Shown here: positions 8,206-16,905 of the stretch, one piece after another
Numbering within the stretch: the stretch's first letter is position 1
Layout: the number at the start of each line of letters is the position of its first letter
Assembly: GCA_017609225.1 (NCBI GenBank)
Contig: JAFCEK010000006.1
Location: forward strand, 1-31,932
Reading direction: 5' to 3'
DNA from: Candidatus Aenigmatarchaeota archaeon
GTDB lineage: Archaea > Aenigmatarchaeota > Aenigmatarchaeia > QMZP01
DNA: 31,932 nucleotides
Translations under genes and position numbers: made by a program
Notes under the pieces: generated by a model
Told to the model about the DNA's origin: nothing
Databases searched by the model: none
The model's input: the letters and a program-made list of their open reading frames with translations, nothing else

Positions 8206-9924
8206 TTAAGCAGCACAATCCTGTGGGCATAATTCTTCATTTTCCATCTCATCACAAATACCGTCCCCGCAGGATCTGCCTGTGCAGTCCTGGGGACAAC
8301 TATTTGAATTTGCCTCTTCTATAGTGCAGTAATTATCTCCGCAGATTCCTTTGTTAGTCACAGTTTCCTTTTCATAAGACTGGCTTTCATTTTTTTCTTT
8401 GTCTTTTTCGGTTTCTTTTTCTTTATCAAAATCCTTAGAATTGTAATCAGATGCAGACCCCCTGTTTTCAGAAGAAATTGAAACAGCTATTGTTTCATTT
8501 ACCTGAAGGCTGTTTTCAAATCTGCTTAAGAAATCTTCAAGACCGGTTCCGGTGACAACATAACTAACATTAACAGATGGTTTATATTCATCTGCAGATG
8601 CCATGCGGGCATTTCCCTCATAATCAATAAGTATTATACTTCCAGAAACATTATCCGGCAAATCCGCATTATCCCAAAGTGCAAACACTCTGTAATCATC
8701 ATAAGCGAAAACATATGCGTTTTCATTGATTTTATTTATATTTTTAGCATTTCCCGCAAGAAGACCAAGAGTTTTTACAGGATAATAGAGCGAAGTTAAA
8801 TTTCCCTGGCTGTTTCTTAAACTTATTGAATTGGCATTCTGCGGCAGCCATTCCTGCTGAATGTATCCAACCAGGAAAATTTTGTCAATTTTTTCCATTG
8901 ATTTTATAACTGCTATGATAAGCTTCCCGGGATTGCTTACAGAAAACTCTGTAATCCACACAGGTTTATCCCTAATCTTATCGCTGTATCTATTTTCAAA
9001 GTTTTCCAGATCCATGACAGGGTTATTAACATCTGTATTCTCATTTGAACCTTCCAGATAATGAAAATTAAAAATATCAAAATAATCAGCTGCCGAATTA
9101 ATGACCTCATCATAAAAGCCGTAGTAATTATTAAAATAATTGATGCCCTGAATATTTTCTTTTGGAGGAGGCTCCATCCCGCCGTTAAGTACCAGTGCGT
9201 CTGGGTCAGCCTCTTTCACAGCAAGATAAGTGGCTTTTAACAGACTGGCATAACTCTTACCGCTACCAAAAAAATACTCTTCAGTATGCATGATCTCTTC
9301 AATATTGCCGGCTGTAATGTTTAGTTGGTCAGGAAAATTGTTGTATGGTTCATTAACAACTTCCCAGTATTTGATGGGCATAGTTAATCCTGGCATATCA
9401 TCCCTGCCGTCTCCGTCATATCTTTCCACAAGGGCTTTTACAAACCTCTTATAGGAATCCATATCCTTTGGAACGCACTTATATACAGGCGGTGCCCACA
9501 AGCTGAAGTCATCCAAAGAAAGAAATTTTTCATTTTTACCTTCTTCTTTATTTTCTAATATTTGGCTGGGCTGTTCCCATGCAGGATAAGGAAAAATGCT
9601 TGGCAAAACAATAACATTGCCTTCCTGAGCTCTTTCAACAAATTCGTCTGTCAAAGAAAAATTATAATTTCCTTCTGTTGGCTCAAGGTAATCCCTGCGA
9701 AATGGTGCGGTTAAGGGCCTTATCCATTTAAAATTAAGATCATTGTTTGGATCAGAATTTGACCATACAAATCCAAGTCTGTCTGCCTTTATTATTTTTT
9801 CATTTCCAAGCGCGGTTTGGTTTTTTGATTCTTCGTTAAGATTATAGAATGTTAATAAAACAACAGATAAAATAACAGATATAACAACAAATATCAGAAT
9901 TACAACCGGGATTAATTTTTCCAT
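8206..9924 (-). CDS. Membrane-anchored glycoside-hydrolase-like surface protein
   Basis: A 572-residue protein with an N-terminal membrane anchor (about residues 5-27) and a large outside domain. The domain looks like a clan-A TIM barrel. An Asn-Glu-Pro (191-193, in KYWEVVNEP) would give the acid/base Glu192, and WITEF (Glu326) would give the nucleophile. The exact GH family is not clear. After about 490 comes a Lys/Glu-rich linker, then two Cys-rich units near 526-547 and 552-570 of the CGDxxC...CPQDC kind, which occur on many DPANN secreted proteins. A TATA-like ATTTTATAAG on the minus strand about 25-30 bases before ATG 9924 suggests a leaderless transcript. A sugar-degrading or surface-remodelling role is inferred. 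Confidence 0.7.
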   Translation of the reverse strand: MEKLIPVVILIFVVISVILSVVLLTFYNLNEESKNQTALGNEKIIKADRLGFVWSNSDPNNDLNFKWIRPLTAPFRRDYLEPTEGNYNFSLTDEFVERAQEGNVIVLPSIFPYPAWEQPSQILENKEEGKNEKFLSLDDFSLWAPPVYKCVPKDMDSYKRFVKALVERYDGDGRDDMPGLTMPIKYWEVVNEPYNNFPDQLNITAGNIEEIMHTEEYFFGSGKSYASLLKATYLAVKEADPDALVLNGGMEPPPKENIQGINYFNNYYGFYDEVINSAADYFDIFNFHYLEGSNENTDVNNPVMDLENFENRYSDKIRDKPVWITEFSVSNPGKLIIAVIKSMEKIDKIFLVGYIQQEWLPQNANSISLRNSQGNLTSLYYPVKTLGLLAGNAKNINKINENAYVFAYDDYRVFALWDNADLPDNVSGSIILIDYEGNARMASADEYKPSVNVSYVVTGTGLEDFLSRFENSLQVNETIAVSISSENRGSASDYNSKDFDKEKETEKDKEKNESQSYEKETVTNKGICGDNYCTIEEANSNSCPQDCTGRSCGDGICDEMENEELCPQDCAA

Positions 9925-9963
9925 TATAGAATATTATAATTTGTTTACTTATAAAATTTCGGA

Positions 9964-10010
9964 AGCGGGATGGAATGAAGCGAATTGCAGGCGTCCGAGC
10001 AATACCCGAA
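9964..10010. other. Weakly structured intergenic segment
   Basis: Within the 224-base gap between two divergent genes, CGGG (9966-9969) can pair with CCCG (10005-10008), enclosing ATTGC (9984-9988) with GCAAT (9998-10002). It is more GC-rich than the flanks. No C/D or H/ACA boxes are seen. It might be a small RNA or nothing. Confidence 0.2.
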
Positions 10011-10063
10011 TAACATTAGCCTGTGGAAAATTTCAAATTTGGGTTATCAGGAATTTATTAAAT

Positions 10064-10087
10064 GGAAAATTAATTTCCCAATTTTCC
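10064..10087. other. Inverted repeat
   Basis: GGAAAATT and AATTTTCC (8 bp) are separated by eight bases in the divergent promoter region upstream of the gene at 10149. It could be an operator or the end of an upstream transcript; no other support. Confidence 0.3.
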
Positions 10088-10148
10088 CACCATAAAGGAA
10101 TAAATTTTTAAAGCTTTTGGGACAAATATTCTTTATATAGGTGATTTC

Positions 10149-10355
10149 ATGTCGTCCAGAGTTTCCCATGTAAGAGGAGTAACCACAACAATAAATGGAA
10201 AGGGACATAAAGTAGATATACATACATTTGATTATGGTGCCAATAGTCTCGGTGCCCCGTGCATTGCAAGTGCCGGAGGCTGTGAGGCAGCAGGCAGGCA
10301 TATGGGTGAAGCTGTTTCTAATCTTAGAGATATGCTGCGAAAATACAGTGTATAA
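10149..10355 (+). CDS. Small hypothetical protein
   Basis: A 68-residue protein with no family I recognise. It contains a GKGHKVDIHTFDYG segment, two cysteines (APCIASAGGC) and a C-terminal helix. The start is supported by AGGTGAT at 10139-10145, three bases before ATG, and by a TATA-like TAAATTTTTAAAG about 40 bases before it. It is convergent with FtsY; nine bases separate the two stop codons. Confidence 0.55.
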   Translation: MSSRVSHVRGVTTTINGKGHKVDIHTFDYGANSLGAPCIASAGGCEAAGRHMGEAVSNLRDMLRKYSV

Positions 10356-10363
10356 AAGCTCTC

Positions 10364-11527
10364 TCAACCCATTATCTCCTTTACGAATTTTTCAGGCATG
10401 AATTTTTCCAGGTCTTTGTATCCCTGGCCTGTGCCAAGGAAAAGGATTGGCTTCTTTATTGTATGGCATACGGAAAGTATTGAGCCGCCTTTCTTGTTCA
10501 CATCTATTTTTGTCATCATCACAGCATCAACCCCAACAGTATCATTGAATTTCTCTGCCTGCTCCACTGCATCATTTCCTGTAAGCGAATCTATAACAAG
10601 AATCTTCAGGTCAGGCCTGTTCACCCTGATCACTTTTTCCAGCTCATCCATGAGGTTTTTATCAACATGTGTTCTTCCTGCAGTGTCAGCAAGCACAATG
10701 TCACAGTTGTTTGCTTCAGCATATTTCCTTGCATCAAATATAACAGCCGCCGAGTCAGAGCCATACTGGTGCTTTATGACCTTTATGCCCAGCTTTTCCC
10801 CGTGATGCTCAAGCTGCTCTATTGAGGCAGCCCTGAATGTGTCCCCTGCTGCAAGAACAGGCCTGTATCCCCTTTCCTGCAGATATCTGGCAACCTTTGC
10901 TATTGATGTGGTCTTGCCGCTTCCGTTAAAGCCAAGGAAAACAATGCATGCAGCGTGGCCCTGGCCTTTTGCCTCTTTTATTGCCTTTTCAAGGTCAATG
11001 CTGCCCTGGTTCACAATACTGAGAATGCTTTCCTTAAAGCCCCCTGCTATGAACTCCCCTGCCTTTGTTCTCTTTATAGGCCTGTTTGCAAGCTTCTCCT
11101 TGAGATCAGATTTCATTGCATCTATCACTCCCAGGGCAATGTTTGCCTGGAGAAAATCAGTCTGGTTGTCTGCAAAAAACCTGTCAATATCCTCCTCTGA
11201 AAGCTCTCTTTGTATAATCCCGGATTTTATTCTTCCCAGAATGCCTTTCTTTTCTTTTTCCTGCCTTTTTTCCCCGGAAATTTCAGGCTCTTTTGTTTCT
11301 TTCTCCAATGGCTTCTTTTCAGGAATCTTCTCTTCAGGAATTTGCGGCTTCAGTGTTTTCTCTGCTTTTTTCTTTTCCGGTTTTGGTTTTTTTGCAGGTT
11401 TTTTCAGAACAGGTTTGCGGCTTTTGGCTGGTTCAGGCTGTGCCTTCCTTTCTTCAGCCCCATGGCTGACCTTGTCCGCTAGGCTCTTCACGCTTTTTTT
11501 CAGCTTGTTTTTCAGCGAATCAAACAT
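10364..11527 (-). CDS. ftsY: Signal recognition particle receptor FtsY
   Basis: A 387-residue SRP receptor GTPase, which docks ribosome-SRP complexes at the membrane for protein insertion. Residues 1-95 are a charged Lys/Pro/Glu-rich tail that probably contacts lipid. The helical N domain spans about 96-185 and the G domain follows. G-domain motifs are GFNGSGKTT (199-207), DTFRAAS (229-235), DTAGR (281-285), TKID and the closing GTGQGYKDL. ATG 11527 has GGAGAT nearby as a Shine-Dalgarno site. Its partner Ffh and the SRP RNA are not in the window. This is one of the clearest gene identities here. Confidence 0.95.
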   Translation of the reverse strand: MFDSLKNKLKKSVKSLADKVSHGAEERKAQPEPAKSRKPVLKKPAKKPKPEKKKAEKTLKPQIPEEKIPEKKPLEKETKEPEISGEKRQEKEKKGILGRIKSGIIQRELSEEDIDRFFADNQTDFLQANIALGVIDAMKSDLKEKLANRPIKRTKAGEFIAGGFKESILSIVNQGSIDLEKAIKEAKGQGHAACIVFLGFNGSGKTTSIAKVARYLQERGYRPVLAAGDTFRAASIEQLEHHGEKLGIKVIKHQYGSDSAAVIFDARKYAEANNCDIVLADTAGRTHVDKNLMDELEKVIRVNRPDLKILVIDSLTGNDAVEQAEKFNDTVGVDAVMMTKIDVNKKGGSILSVCHTIKKPILFLGTGQGYKDLEKFMPEKFVKEIMG

Positions 11528-11595
11528 ATGCCATCTCCATCATATTATGCTTATGTTCTTTCTGTTCAGCACATCCTAATGATTGTTTACTGGAG

Positions 11596-11605
11596 TTATT
11601 TAAAT
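11596..11605 (+). promoter_or_regulatory. TATA box upstream of egsA leader
   Basis: TTATTTAAAT lies about 190 bases before the egsA start. Transcription would begin near 11627-11630, giving a leader of about 160 bases, which is unusual where most genes look leaderless. Confidence 0.45.
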
Positions 11606-11690
11606 CTTATATTTAACAATTATACAATTGAATGGTGCAGGGGCAAAGGGGCATCCGCTTTCCCGTAGTTAAAGAATCGTGGAGGTAACT

Positions 11691-11789
11691 GAAAAGGTTT
11701 AGGGCTCCTCTCAGGTTGCTTGCTGGAGTCCTGTTTTGGTAAACCTTTTCCGTCCAAGTAGCTAATGGTTAAGTTAGGAGAAAAGGTTT
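11691..11789 (+). promoter_or_regulatory. Structured egsA leader with alternative pairings
   Basis: The 10-mer GAAAAGGTTT occurs at 11691-11700 and again at 11780-11789, ending one base before the egsA ATG. Its exact complement AAACCTTTTC lies between them at 11741-11750. Pairing with the first copy gives an 11-bp stem (including A11701-T11740) capped by GGGCTCC (11702-11708) with GGAGTCC (11725-11731) and an eight-base 3' bulge. Pairing with the second copy would bury the start region and the AGGAG at 11776-11780. The two folds exclude each other, as in riboswitches and protein-controlled leaders. No known riboswitch class is recognised. Confidence 0.5.
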
Positions 11790-11790
11790 T

Positions 11791-12819
11791 ATGGACCCGC
11801 ATTTCATTGAGCTTCCCAGGGTTGTGCTGGTTGGGAATGGGGTAATCGGGAAGATACCTGAGATAACCAGGGAGCTCAAGCTTTCAGGAAAGCCGCTGAT
11901 TCTTACAGGCCCGACAACAAAGGGCATTGCAGGGGAAAAGGTTCAGGCACTCTTTTCAAATATAAGGCCTGATATGGAGATTGTCCAGGAGGCAAGCTAT
12001 TCAGAGGTTGGCAGGATAAGGGACAAGATATCTGATATTGGTTTTGTTATAGGAGTGGGCGGAGGAAAGGTAATTGACACAGGGAAGCTGTTTGCTTTCA
12101 AGGAAGAAATTCCATTTATCTCTGTGCCAACCGCGCCCTCCCATGACGGCATTGCCTCTGACAGGGTAAGCGTAAAGGACAAGGAATTCAAGTATTCCCT
12201 TAGGGCAAAGCCCCCTGCAGCAATAATTGCGGATATTGGGGTTCTTGCGAGCGCGCCATACAGGCTTATTGCTTCCGGCTGTGCTGATATAATATCAAAC
12301 TACACAGCAGTTTTTGACTGGAAACTTGGAAGGAAAAAGGGGGAATATTATTCGGAGTATGCTGCTGCCTTAAGCCTGCTCTCAGCCGAGATTGTACTGA
12401 GGTCTGTGGACATAATAAAGGAAAAGCAGGAGAGGGGCATAAGGAACCTGGTTGAGGCTCTTGTTAGCTCGGGCATCAGCATGAGCCTTGTGGGCTCTTC
12501 AAGGCCATCTTCAGGTGCAGAGCATATGTTCTCCCATGTGCTGGATTCAATGGATTCAAAGGCGCTTCATGGAGAGCAGTGCGGCATTGGCTCTATATTC
12601 ACTGCATTCCTGCAGGGACAGGACTGGAGAAGGATAAGAAATTCCCTTTTTGAGATTGGAGCCCCTGTTACAGCAAAGGATCTGGGCATAACAGAAGACC
12701 AGTTTGCTGCAGCAATGCTGAATGCAAACAAAATCAGGAAAAGATACACAATTCTGGATGAAAAGGATTTGGACAAAAACAGGATAATAGACATTGCAAG
12801 AACAACAGGAATTCTATAG
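11791..12819 (+). CDS. egsA: sn-Glycerol-1-phosphate dehydrogenase
   Basis: A 342-residue NAD(P)-dependent enzyme that reduces dihydroxyacetone phosphate to sn-glycerol-1-phosphate, the stereochemistry-setting step of archaeal membrane lipids. Evidence is the nucleotide-binding GVGGGKVIDTGK (88-99), SVPTAPSHDGIAS (111-123), and the zinc ligands Asp166 (GCADIISN), His245 (SGAEHMFSH) and His260 (LHGEQCGIG). The length fits the family. ATG 11791 is preceded by AGGAG with a 10-base spacer and by the structured leader. The next gene makes the following ether bond of the same pathway. Confidence 0.95.
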   Translation: MDPHFIELPRVVLVGNGVIGKIPEITRELKLSGKPLILTGPTTKGIAGEKVQALFSNIRPDMEIVQEASYSEVGRIRDKISDIGFVIGVGGGKVIDTGKLFAFKEEIPFISVPTAPSHDGIASDRVSVKDKEFKYSLRAKPPAAIIADIGVLASAPYRLIASGCADIISNYTAVFDWKLGRKKGEYYSEYAAALSLLSAEIVLRSVDIIKEKQERGIRNLVEALVSSGISMSLVGSSRPSSGAEHMFSHVLDSMDSKALHGEQCGIGSIFTAFLQGQDWRRIRNSLFEIGAPVTAKDLGITEDQFAAAMLNANKIRKRYTILDEKDLDKNRIIDIARTTGIL

Positions 12820-12857
12820 CCCCCAGAAACCATATCTTCAGGGAGAATGGCAAAAAT

Positions 12858-12867
12858 TTATAAATAA
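12858..12867 (+). promoter_or_regulatory. TATA box for GGGP synthase
   Basis: TTTATAAATA is centred about 24 bases before ATG 12886, predicting a leaderless transcript separate from egsA. Confidence 0.5.
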
Positions 12868-12885
12868 CCCATACAACTGGTTTCT

Positions 12886-13626
12886 ATGGAAGTTTTTGAA
12901 TACATAAAGAGCAGAAGGAAAAAGAAACCCCTGCATTTCACACTTATTGACCCGGACAAGCAGGAGCCGGAAGAGGCAGGTGAAACAGCAAAAAAGGCAA
13001 AGGAGTACGGCTCTGATGCTGTAATGGTTGGAGGAACATTTGGTGATGCATACGGGGAGAAGCTGAACAGAACCATAGCAGAAATAAAAAAGGCAGGGCT
13101 GCCTGTTATTTTGTTTCCCAATTCAGCCCAGCAGCTGTCTCCTGAAGCAGATGCATTGTTTTTCATGTCGCTGCTCAACTCCAGGTCAACGCAGTATCTT
13201 ATTGATGAGCAGATGAAGGGCTCTCTGCTTGTTGAGAAGTACAGGCTGGAGCCGTTAAGCATGGCTTACCTTATTGTGGAGTCAGGCTCCCCAACAGGCG
13301 CAGGCTGGGCAGGCGATGTAAGGCCCATACCAAGGGAAAAGCCTGAGTTTGCAGCAGGCTATGCGCTGGCTGCCAAATATTTCGGCATGAAGTTTGTTTA
13401 TCTTGAGGCAGGCTCGGGTGCAGAGAAGCCGGTTCCAAATGAAATGATAAAGGCAGTGAAAAAGGTTCTTGGCAGTGATGTTTTTCTTATTGTGGGCGGG
13501 GGCATAAGAGACGGAAAAATAGCACTGGAAAAAATACAGTCAGGCGCTGACATAATAGTTACAGGAACCATAGTGGAATCTGATGAAAGAAAATTCAAAG
13601 AAATAATTTCTGTTATAAAAGGGTAA
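12886..13626 (+). CDS. Geranylgeranylglyceryl phosphate synthase
   Basis: A 246-residue TIM-barrel prenyltransferase of the GGGPS/PcrB family that joins geranylgeranyl diphosphate to sn-glycerol-1-phosphate, forming the first ether bond of archaeal lipids. Motifs seen are TLIDPDK (19-25), DAVMVGGTFG (44-53), YLEAGSGAEKPV and VGGGIRDG near the C-terminus, and ADIIVTGTIVE at the last strand. The length is typical. It follows egsA by 66 bases, with its own TATA box, and is convergent with the small membrane protein gene at 13634. Confidence 0.93.
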   Translation: MEVFEYIKSRRKKKPLHFTLIDPDKQEPEEAGETAKKAKEYGSDAVMVGGTFGDAYGEKLNRTIAEIKKAGLPVILFPNSAQQLSPEADALFFMSLLNSRSTQYLIDEQMKGSLLVEKYRLEPLSMAYLIVESGSPTGAGWAGDVRPIPREKPEFAAGYALAAKYFGMKFVYLEAGSGAEKPVPNEMIKAVKKVLGSDVFLIVGGGIRDGKIALEKIQSGADIIVTGTIVESDERKFKEIISVIKG

Positions 13627-13633
13627 GTCTTTT

Positions 13634-13807
13634 TTAAGGGCTTGGTATATTTACCTTTCCTATACCGGTTATATCTCTAAAGAACTCCATAATCTGGTCA
13701 AGGAGGTTTCCGGATTCTGATCCCCACTGCAGTATTAGTGCTGCTGCGATTAGCACTGCTATCAGAATCACAATCAGTACAGCAATCACTCTTATTGACA
13801 TTTCCAT
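13634..13807 (-). CDS. Small single-span membrane protein, pilin-like
   Basis: A 57-residue protein starting MEMSIRVIAVLIVILI. A continuous hydrophobic helix fills residues 5-27, followed by a short polar tail ending in PSP. There is no Lys-Gly prepilin cleavage site, but the layout (short charged head, long helix, polar tail) resembles minor pilin-like proteins. Its start lies four bases after the stop of the 1005-residue gene on the same strand, so the two form one transcript. A second in-frame ATG at 13801 is possible. The function is probably shared with the surface cluster. Confidence 0.6.
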   Translation of the reverse strand: MEMSIRVIAVLIVILIAVLIAAALILQWGSESGNLLDQIMEFFRDITGIGKVNIPSP

Positions 13808-13811
13808 TATA

Positions 13812-16800
13812 TCATCCCGGCCACTGGACAGATCCCCATTTATACTGGGCGTATGCTATACTGCAATCCACTGCTGTTCCTATTGCCCATCCCCAAATAG
13901 GTCCAACCTTTGCAGTTTTTGCGAGAGCACTAATTCCAAACGCCCCCACAGTGGATACCAATCCCAGAGCTGTTGAATAACTTTTCTTATAACAATAATT
14001 GTATTCATCATCCTTATATTTGCTCATGTCAGGTGTTACTGTTATTGCATTGATCCTACATGTATTGGCATTTACTGAATCTGGTTTCCCATTAAAATCA
14101 AGATCATTGAAAATGGAATATCTAAGGCCTGATACAGAGCCCACAAGCCATTGCTGTGTTTTTGAATAATAATGGCCAAGCTCGTCCAATTTGCCATCAC
14201 CATTCTGGTCTTTAAGAACTATCTCTGTTCCTTTTAAACTTCCTAAAATGACCCCTACAATAGAGTCTGGTATTTTCTCTATTTTCACTGCAAATGGCTC
14301 ATCTACATCCCCGTCTTCAGTAACATTGAAAAACACTGAGAAATCAGTTGTTATATCATACTCACCCGGCTTTCTTTCCTGTCCCAACATTTGGCTGTTT
14401 ATGCTTGGAATTTTACACTGGAAAACATAAAAACCATCTTCTCCAAGGCCCTGCTCTATGTCTTCCTGTCCGCCAAAGGTAGCACCTGCTTCATAAACAG
14501 TATCTTCTGTTAATTTGTATTTGTGGCATACAACTTGACTTGTATCTGTATTGGTTGTCATAATTTTGCTGGATAATTTTTGAGGTCCGGAATTGCAGAG
14601 ATCGACCAGGTTTTTCAATGCATCCACTGTTATATCACTCTTATCTGTATATACTCTAACAGTACTGGCATCAGGATAGTGGAGTATAATATAATCATCA
14701 CTTGTCTTTCTGCCACTTGAATCATAATCCCTGTTAAGGACAGATACAAAAACAGATATTCCTTCTTCCAGGTCTTTTCCATCCAGGGCTGCCATTATAT
14801 CCTTGTGTACTGTTTCAAGGTCATATTCATCCAGCTTGCTGTCAGAAATTTCCTCGGCCATAATATAATCATCAACACCAGCGTCTGAGGATTTCCATTT
14901 CCATTCATACCCGTTGAAGAAATACATAACATTGTTATCTCCACAACCTATGGTTGTTGGACAGTCCTCTTCATACTCTATTCCAGGGTATTTGCTCTGG
15001 CTTCCATCGCATACTATGTTCTTTTTGTAATAATCAACAATTCCAGTGCTTTCATCATAATAAAATGTTATATCATCTATTGGGTTTTCTATTTTTTTTC
15101 TTGTTATTTTAGCCGGAGGCCTATCACCACAGTTTGAATCTTCAGCCGGTTTTCCATACTCATAAGAAAGGCAACGCTCTAGGTTTAGCCAGTCATAGTT
15201 TGTTGTTTTTGTTATTGTACCACCGGTTTTGTATTCACAGCATATCAGATCTGTCGTGTCAATTTCAGTTGTTTCATCACTGAATAAATTAATATTCATG
15301 TTATCCAAAAACTCCAGTTCCTTTTCCGTAAATTCCTTCTCCTCCCAGTTGGGTAGGGAGCCGCACATGGGTATGTATCTTATTTGGTCTATCCAGCCGT
15401 ATTCGCTTGGTGATTGGCATATTATGGAATCTGTTTTCGAGTCATATGAATAGACGCCGCAATTAACCTCATCTATCTTTACCTCAATATCAGTATGGCA
15501 TGGGGATACCAAGTAAAATGGTGTTGGGGCATTGAAGTATTCCGGTTTTATTAAAACAACAGGGGATTTGAGATTCACAGCACTCTCCTCAAGAGGGTCA
15601 GTTATAGTATCAGGTTTTGGTATTTCATGGCTCATTAAGCTGAAGTCTTTTCTAAGTTTGTCAGAAACCATGCTGGCCTGTAAAACAAGTGAGTTTTCAT
15701 AAACATCTGTAAATTTTCCTATTTCACTGTCTATTCTGGCCAAGAAGTAAGAAGCTATTGAATCAATACCAGTATACAATACAAACTTGGGATCTGCGAC
15801 AGCTGTTACAGCAGCAGAAGCGGCCTTTTGTCCCACAATCCTTGTAAGAATTAAGGCAGCCTCTGCTTTGCCTATATATTCGGCGAGGGACATTCCGGCA
15901 AGTTTCCCCTGTGTGACTTTAGTGAATGCTTCTTCTATTGCCTTAACTTCTATTGGGTGTTTTATACCCCTTTCAGCAATGAACCTTGCTGCATCATCGC
16001 CATATTGTCTTACTATTTCCCTATTTAACAGGGCTCTCGCGCTTACCTTTGCTATGCCTTTCCTTACAGAATTAATGATATAACTGGGGAGTTTCTTGAA
16101 GCCATTAAATTTGCTCGATAATGTCTGAATAATAGTTTTTGACTTTGATATAGAATTTACTGCTTTAATTGTAACAGCTGTCTTTCCAGCCTTCCATAAT
16201 GCGCTAATCGGTTTTAAGAAATGTGCAATACAGAATGTGGCAAACATTATTTTTCCTATGCTTTCAAACCAAGCAGAACCTCCGCTCCATTGGGAATCTT
16301 CATTTTCAGGGAAGCTATTATAGTAAACCAGAAACTGGGGATCTCCTATGGTTCCTATCCAATCATCAAATTTATCAAAGTCCTGCGGAAGCATGAAATT
16401 GGAAACAGTGCACTTCATGCCTTCATCGCTGGTTGAATCACATTCAATTGTTGTTTTTTCCTGGTTTTGCGCTTTTGTATTGTCAAATTTTAATGCTGGG
16501 AAATTACCAAATTCTGTGTTGGCTGAAAAAATAAGAGGGGATGTCTGTTTCGGCAGCAAACCTGAAATGCATGGTTGTTCCTCTTGCATTGCAACAGAAT
16601 TTATAGCACACTGCAAGGCCTCAACAGAGGCCTTGGCTGTTTCATATTCTTTTGTGGTTGCTTCACCGCCTCCGCAGCCAGGGAACCAGGGCGCCTTTGC
16701 GCAGAAATCATTAAACAGGCTGGCTATACCTGATTCACTGCTGGCAGTGAAAATGACACCAACAATACCTATAAGAAGTGCGAGTATAAGTGTGGCTGCA

Positions 16801-16829
16801 AGCCACATCGTGTATTCAGCGCCTTTCAT
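13812..16829 (-). CDS. Large secreted protein with class III signal peptide
   Basis: A 1005-residue protein beginning MKG-AEYTMWLAATLILALL: a Lys-Gly prepilin-type cleavage site followed by a hydrophobic helix to about residue 28. The outside part is rich in paired cysteines, Asp, Ser and Thr. Further hydrophobic stretches lie near 195-215 (MFATFCIAHF) and 345-365, and the C-terminus has an alanine/glycine-rich segment (LGLVSTVGAFGISALAK). Two calcium-loop-like sites occur near the C-terminal third (DQNGDGKLDE and NDLDFNGKPD). No family is recognised. It is divergent from the pilin-like operon, with a shared 76-base promoter region. A tip adhesin or scaffold for a pilus-like structure is a reasonable inference but unproven. 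Confidence 0.7.
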   Translation of the reverse strand: MKGAEYTMWLAATLILALLIGIVGVIFTASSESGIASLFNDFCAKAPWFPGCGGGEATTKEYETAKASVEALQCAINSVAMQEEQPCISGLLPKQTSPLIFSANTEFGNFPALKFDNTKAQNQEKTTIECDSTSDEGMKCTVSNFMLPQDFDKFDDWIGTIGDPQFLVYYNSFPENEDSQWSGGSAWFESIGKIMFATFCIAHFLKPISALWKAGKTAVTIKAVNSISKSKTIIQTLSSKFNGFKKLPSYIINSVRKGIAKVSARALLNREIVRQYGDDAARFIAERGIKHPIEVKAIEEAFTKVTQGKLAGMSLAEYIGKAEAALILTRIVGQKAASAAVTAVADPKFVLYTGIDSIASYFLARIDSEIGKFTDVYENSLVLQASMVSDKLRKDFSLMSHEIPKPDTITDPLEESAVNLKSPVVLIKPEYFNAPTPFYLVSPCHTDIEVKIDEVNCGVYSYDSKTDSIICQSPSEYGWIDQIRYIPMCGSLPNWEEKEFTEKELEFLDNMNINLFSDETTEIDTTDLICCEYKTGGTITKTTNYDWLNLERCLSYEYGKPAEDSNCGDRPPAKITRKKIENPIDDITFYYDESTGIVDYYKKNIVCDGSQSKYPGIEYEEDCPTTIGCGDNNVMYFFNGYEWKWKSSDAGVDDYIMAEEISDSKLDEYDLETVHKDIMAALDGKDLEEGISVFVSVLNRDYDSSGRKTSDDYIILHYPDASTVRVYTDKSDITVDALKNLVDLCNSGPQKLSSKIMTTNTDTSQVVCHKYKLTEDTVYEAGATFGGQEDIEQGLGEDGFYVFQCKIPSINSQMLGQERKPGEYDITTDFSVFFNVTEDGDVDEPFAVKIEKIPDSIVGVILGSLKGTEIVLKDQNGDGKLDELGHYYSKTQQWLVGSVSGLRYSIFNDLDFNGKPDSVNANTCRINAITVTPDMSKYKDDEYNYCYKKSYSTALGLVSTVGAFGISALAKTAKVGPIWGWAIGTAVDCSIAYAQYKWGSVQWPG

Positions 16830-16857
16830 ACATCCCTTTAATAATTGGTTCTACTCT

Positions 16858-16866
16858 GTTTATATG
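16858..16866 (-). promoter_or_regulatory. TATA-like box for the 1005-residue gene
   Basis: On the minus strand an ATATAAAC-like box lies about 30 bases before ATG 16829, suggesting a leaderless start. It sits back to back with the plus-strand TATA box of the pilin-like operon. Confidence 0.35.
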
Positions 16867-16875
16867 TTTAAGTAA

Positions 16876-16883
16876 TTTATAAA
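16876..16883 (+). promoter_or_regulatory. TATA box of the pilin-like operon
   Basis: TTTATAAA is centred 26 bases before ATG 16906, again predicting a leaderless message. Together with the opposing box it forms a compact divergent promoter. Confidence 0.5.
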
Positions 16884-16905
16884 TGTAGAGAGCAAAAGAT
16901 TAAAT

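Noticed and set aside
10839..11579. 246-codon plus-strand frame opposite FtsY
   Set aside because: Its Phe/Ser-rich product is the antisense image of the Lys/Glu-rich FtsY tail; FtsY is certain.
11630..11790. egsA leader as an H/ACA or C/D guide RNA
   Set aside because: No C, D or ACA box in the right place and no pseudouridylation pocket; the duplicated pairing segment suggests a switch instead.
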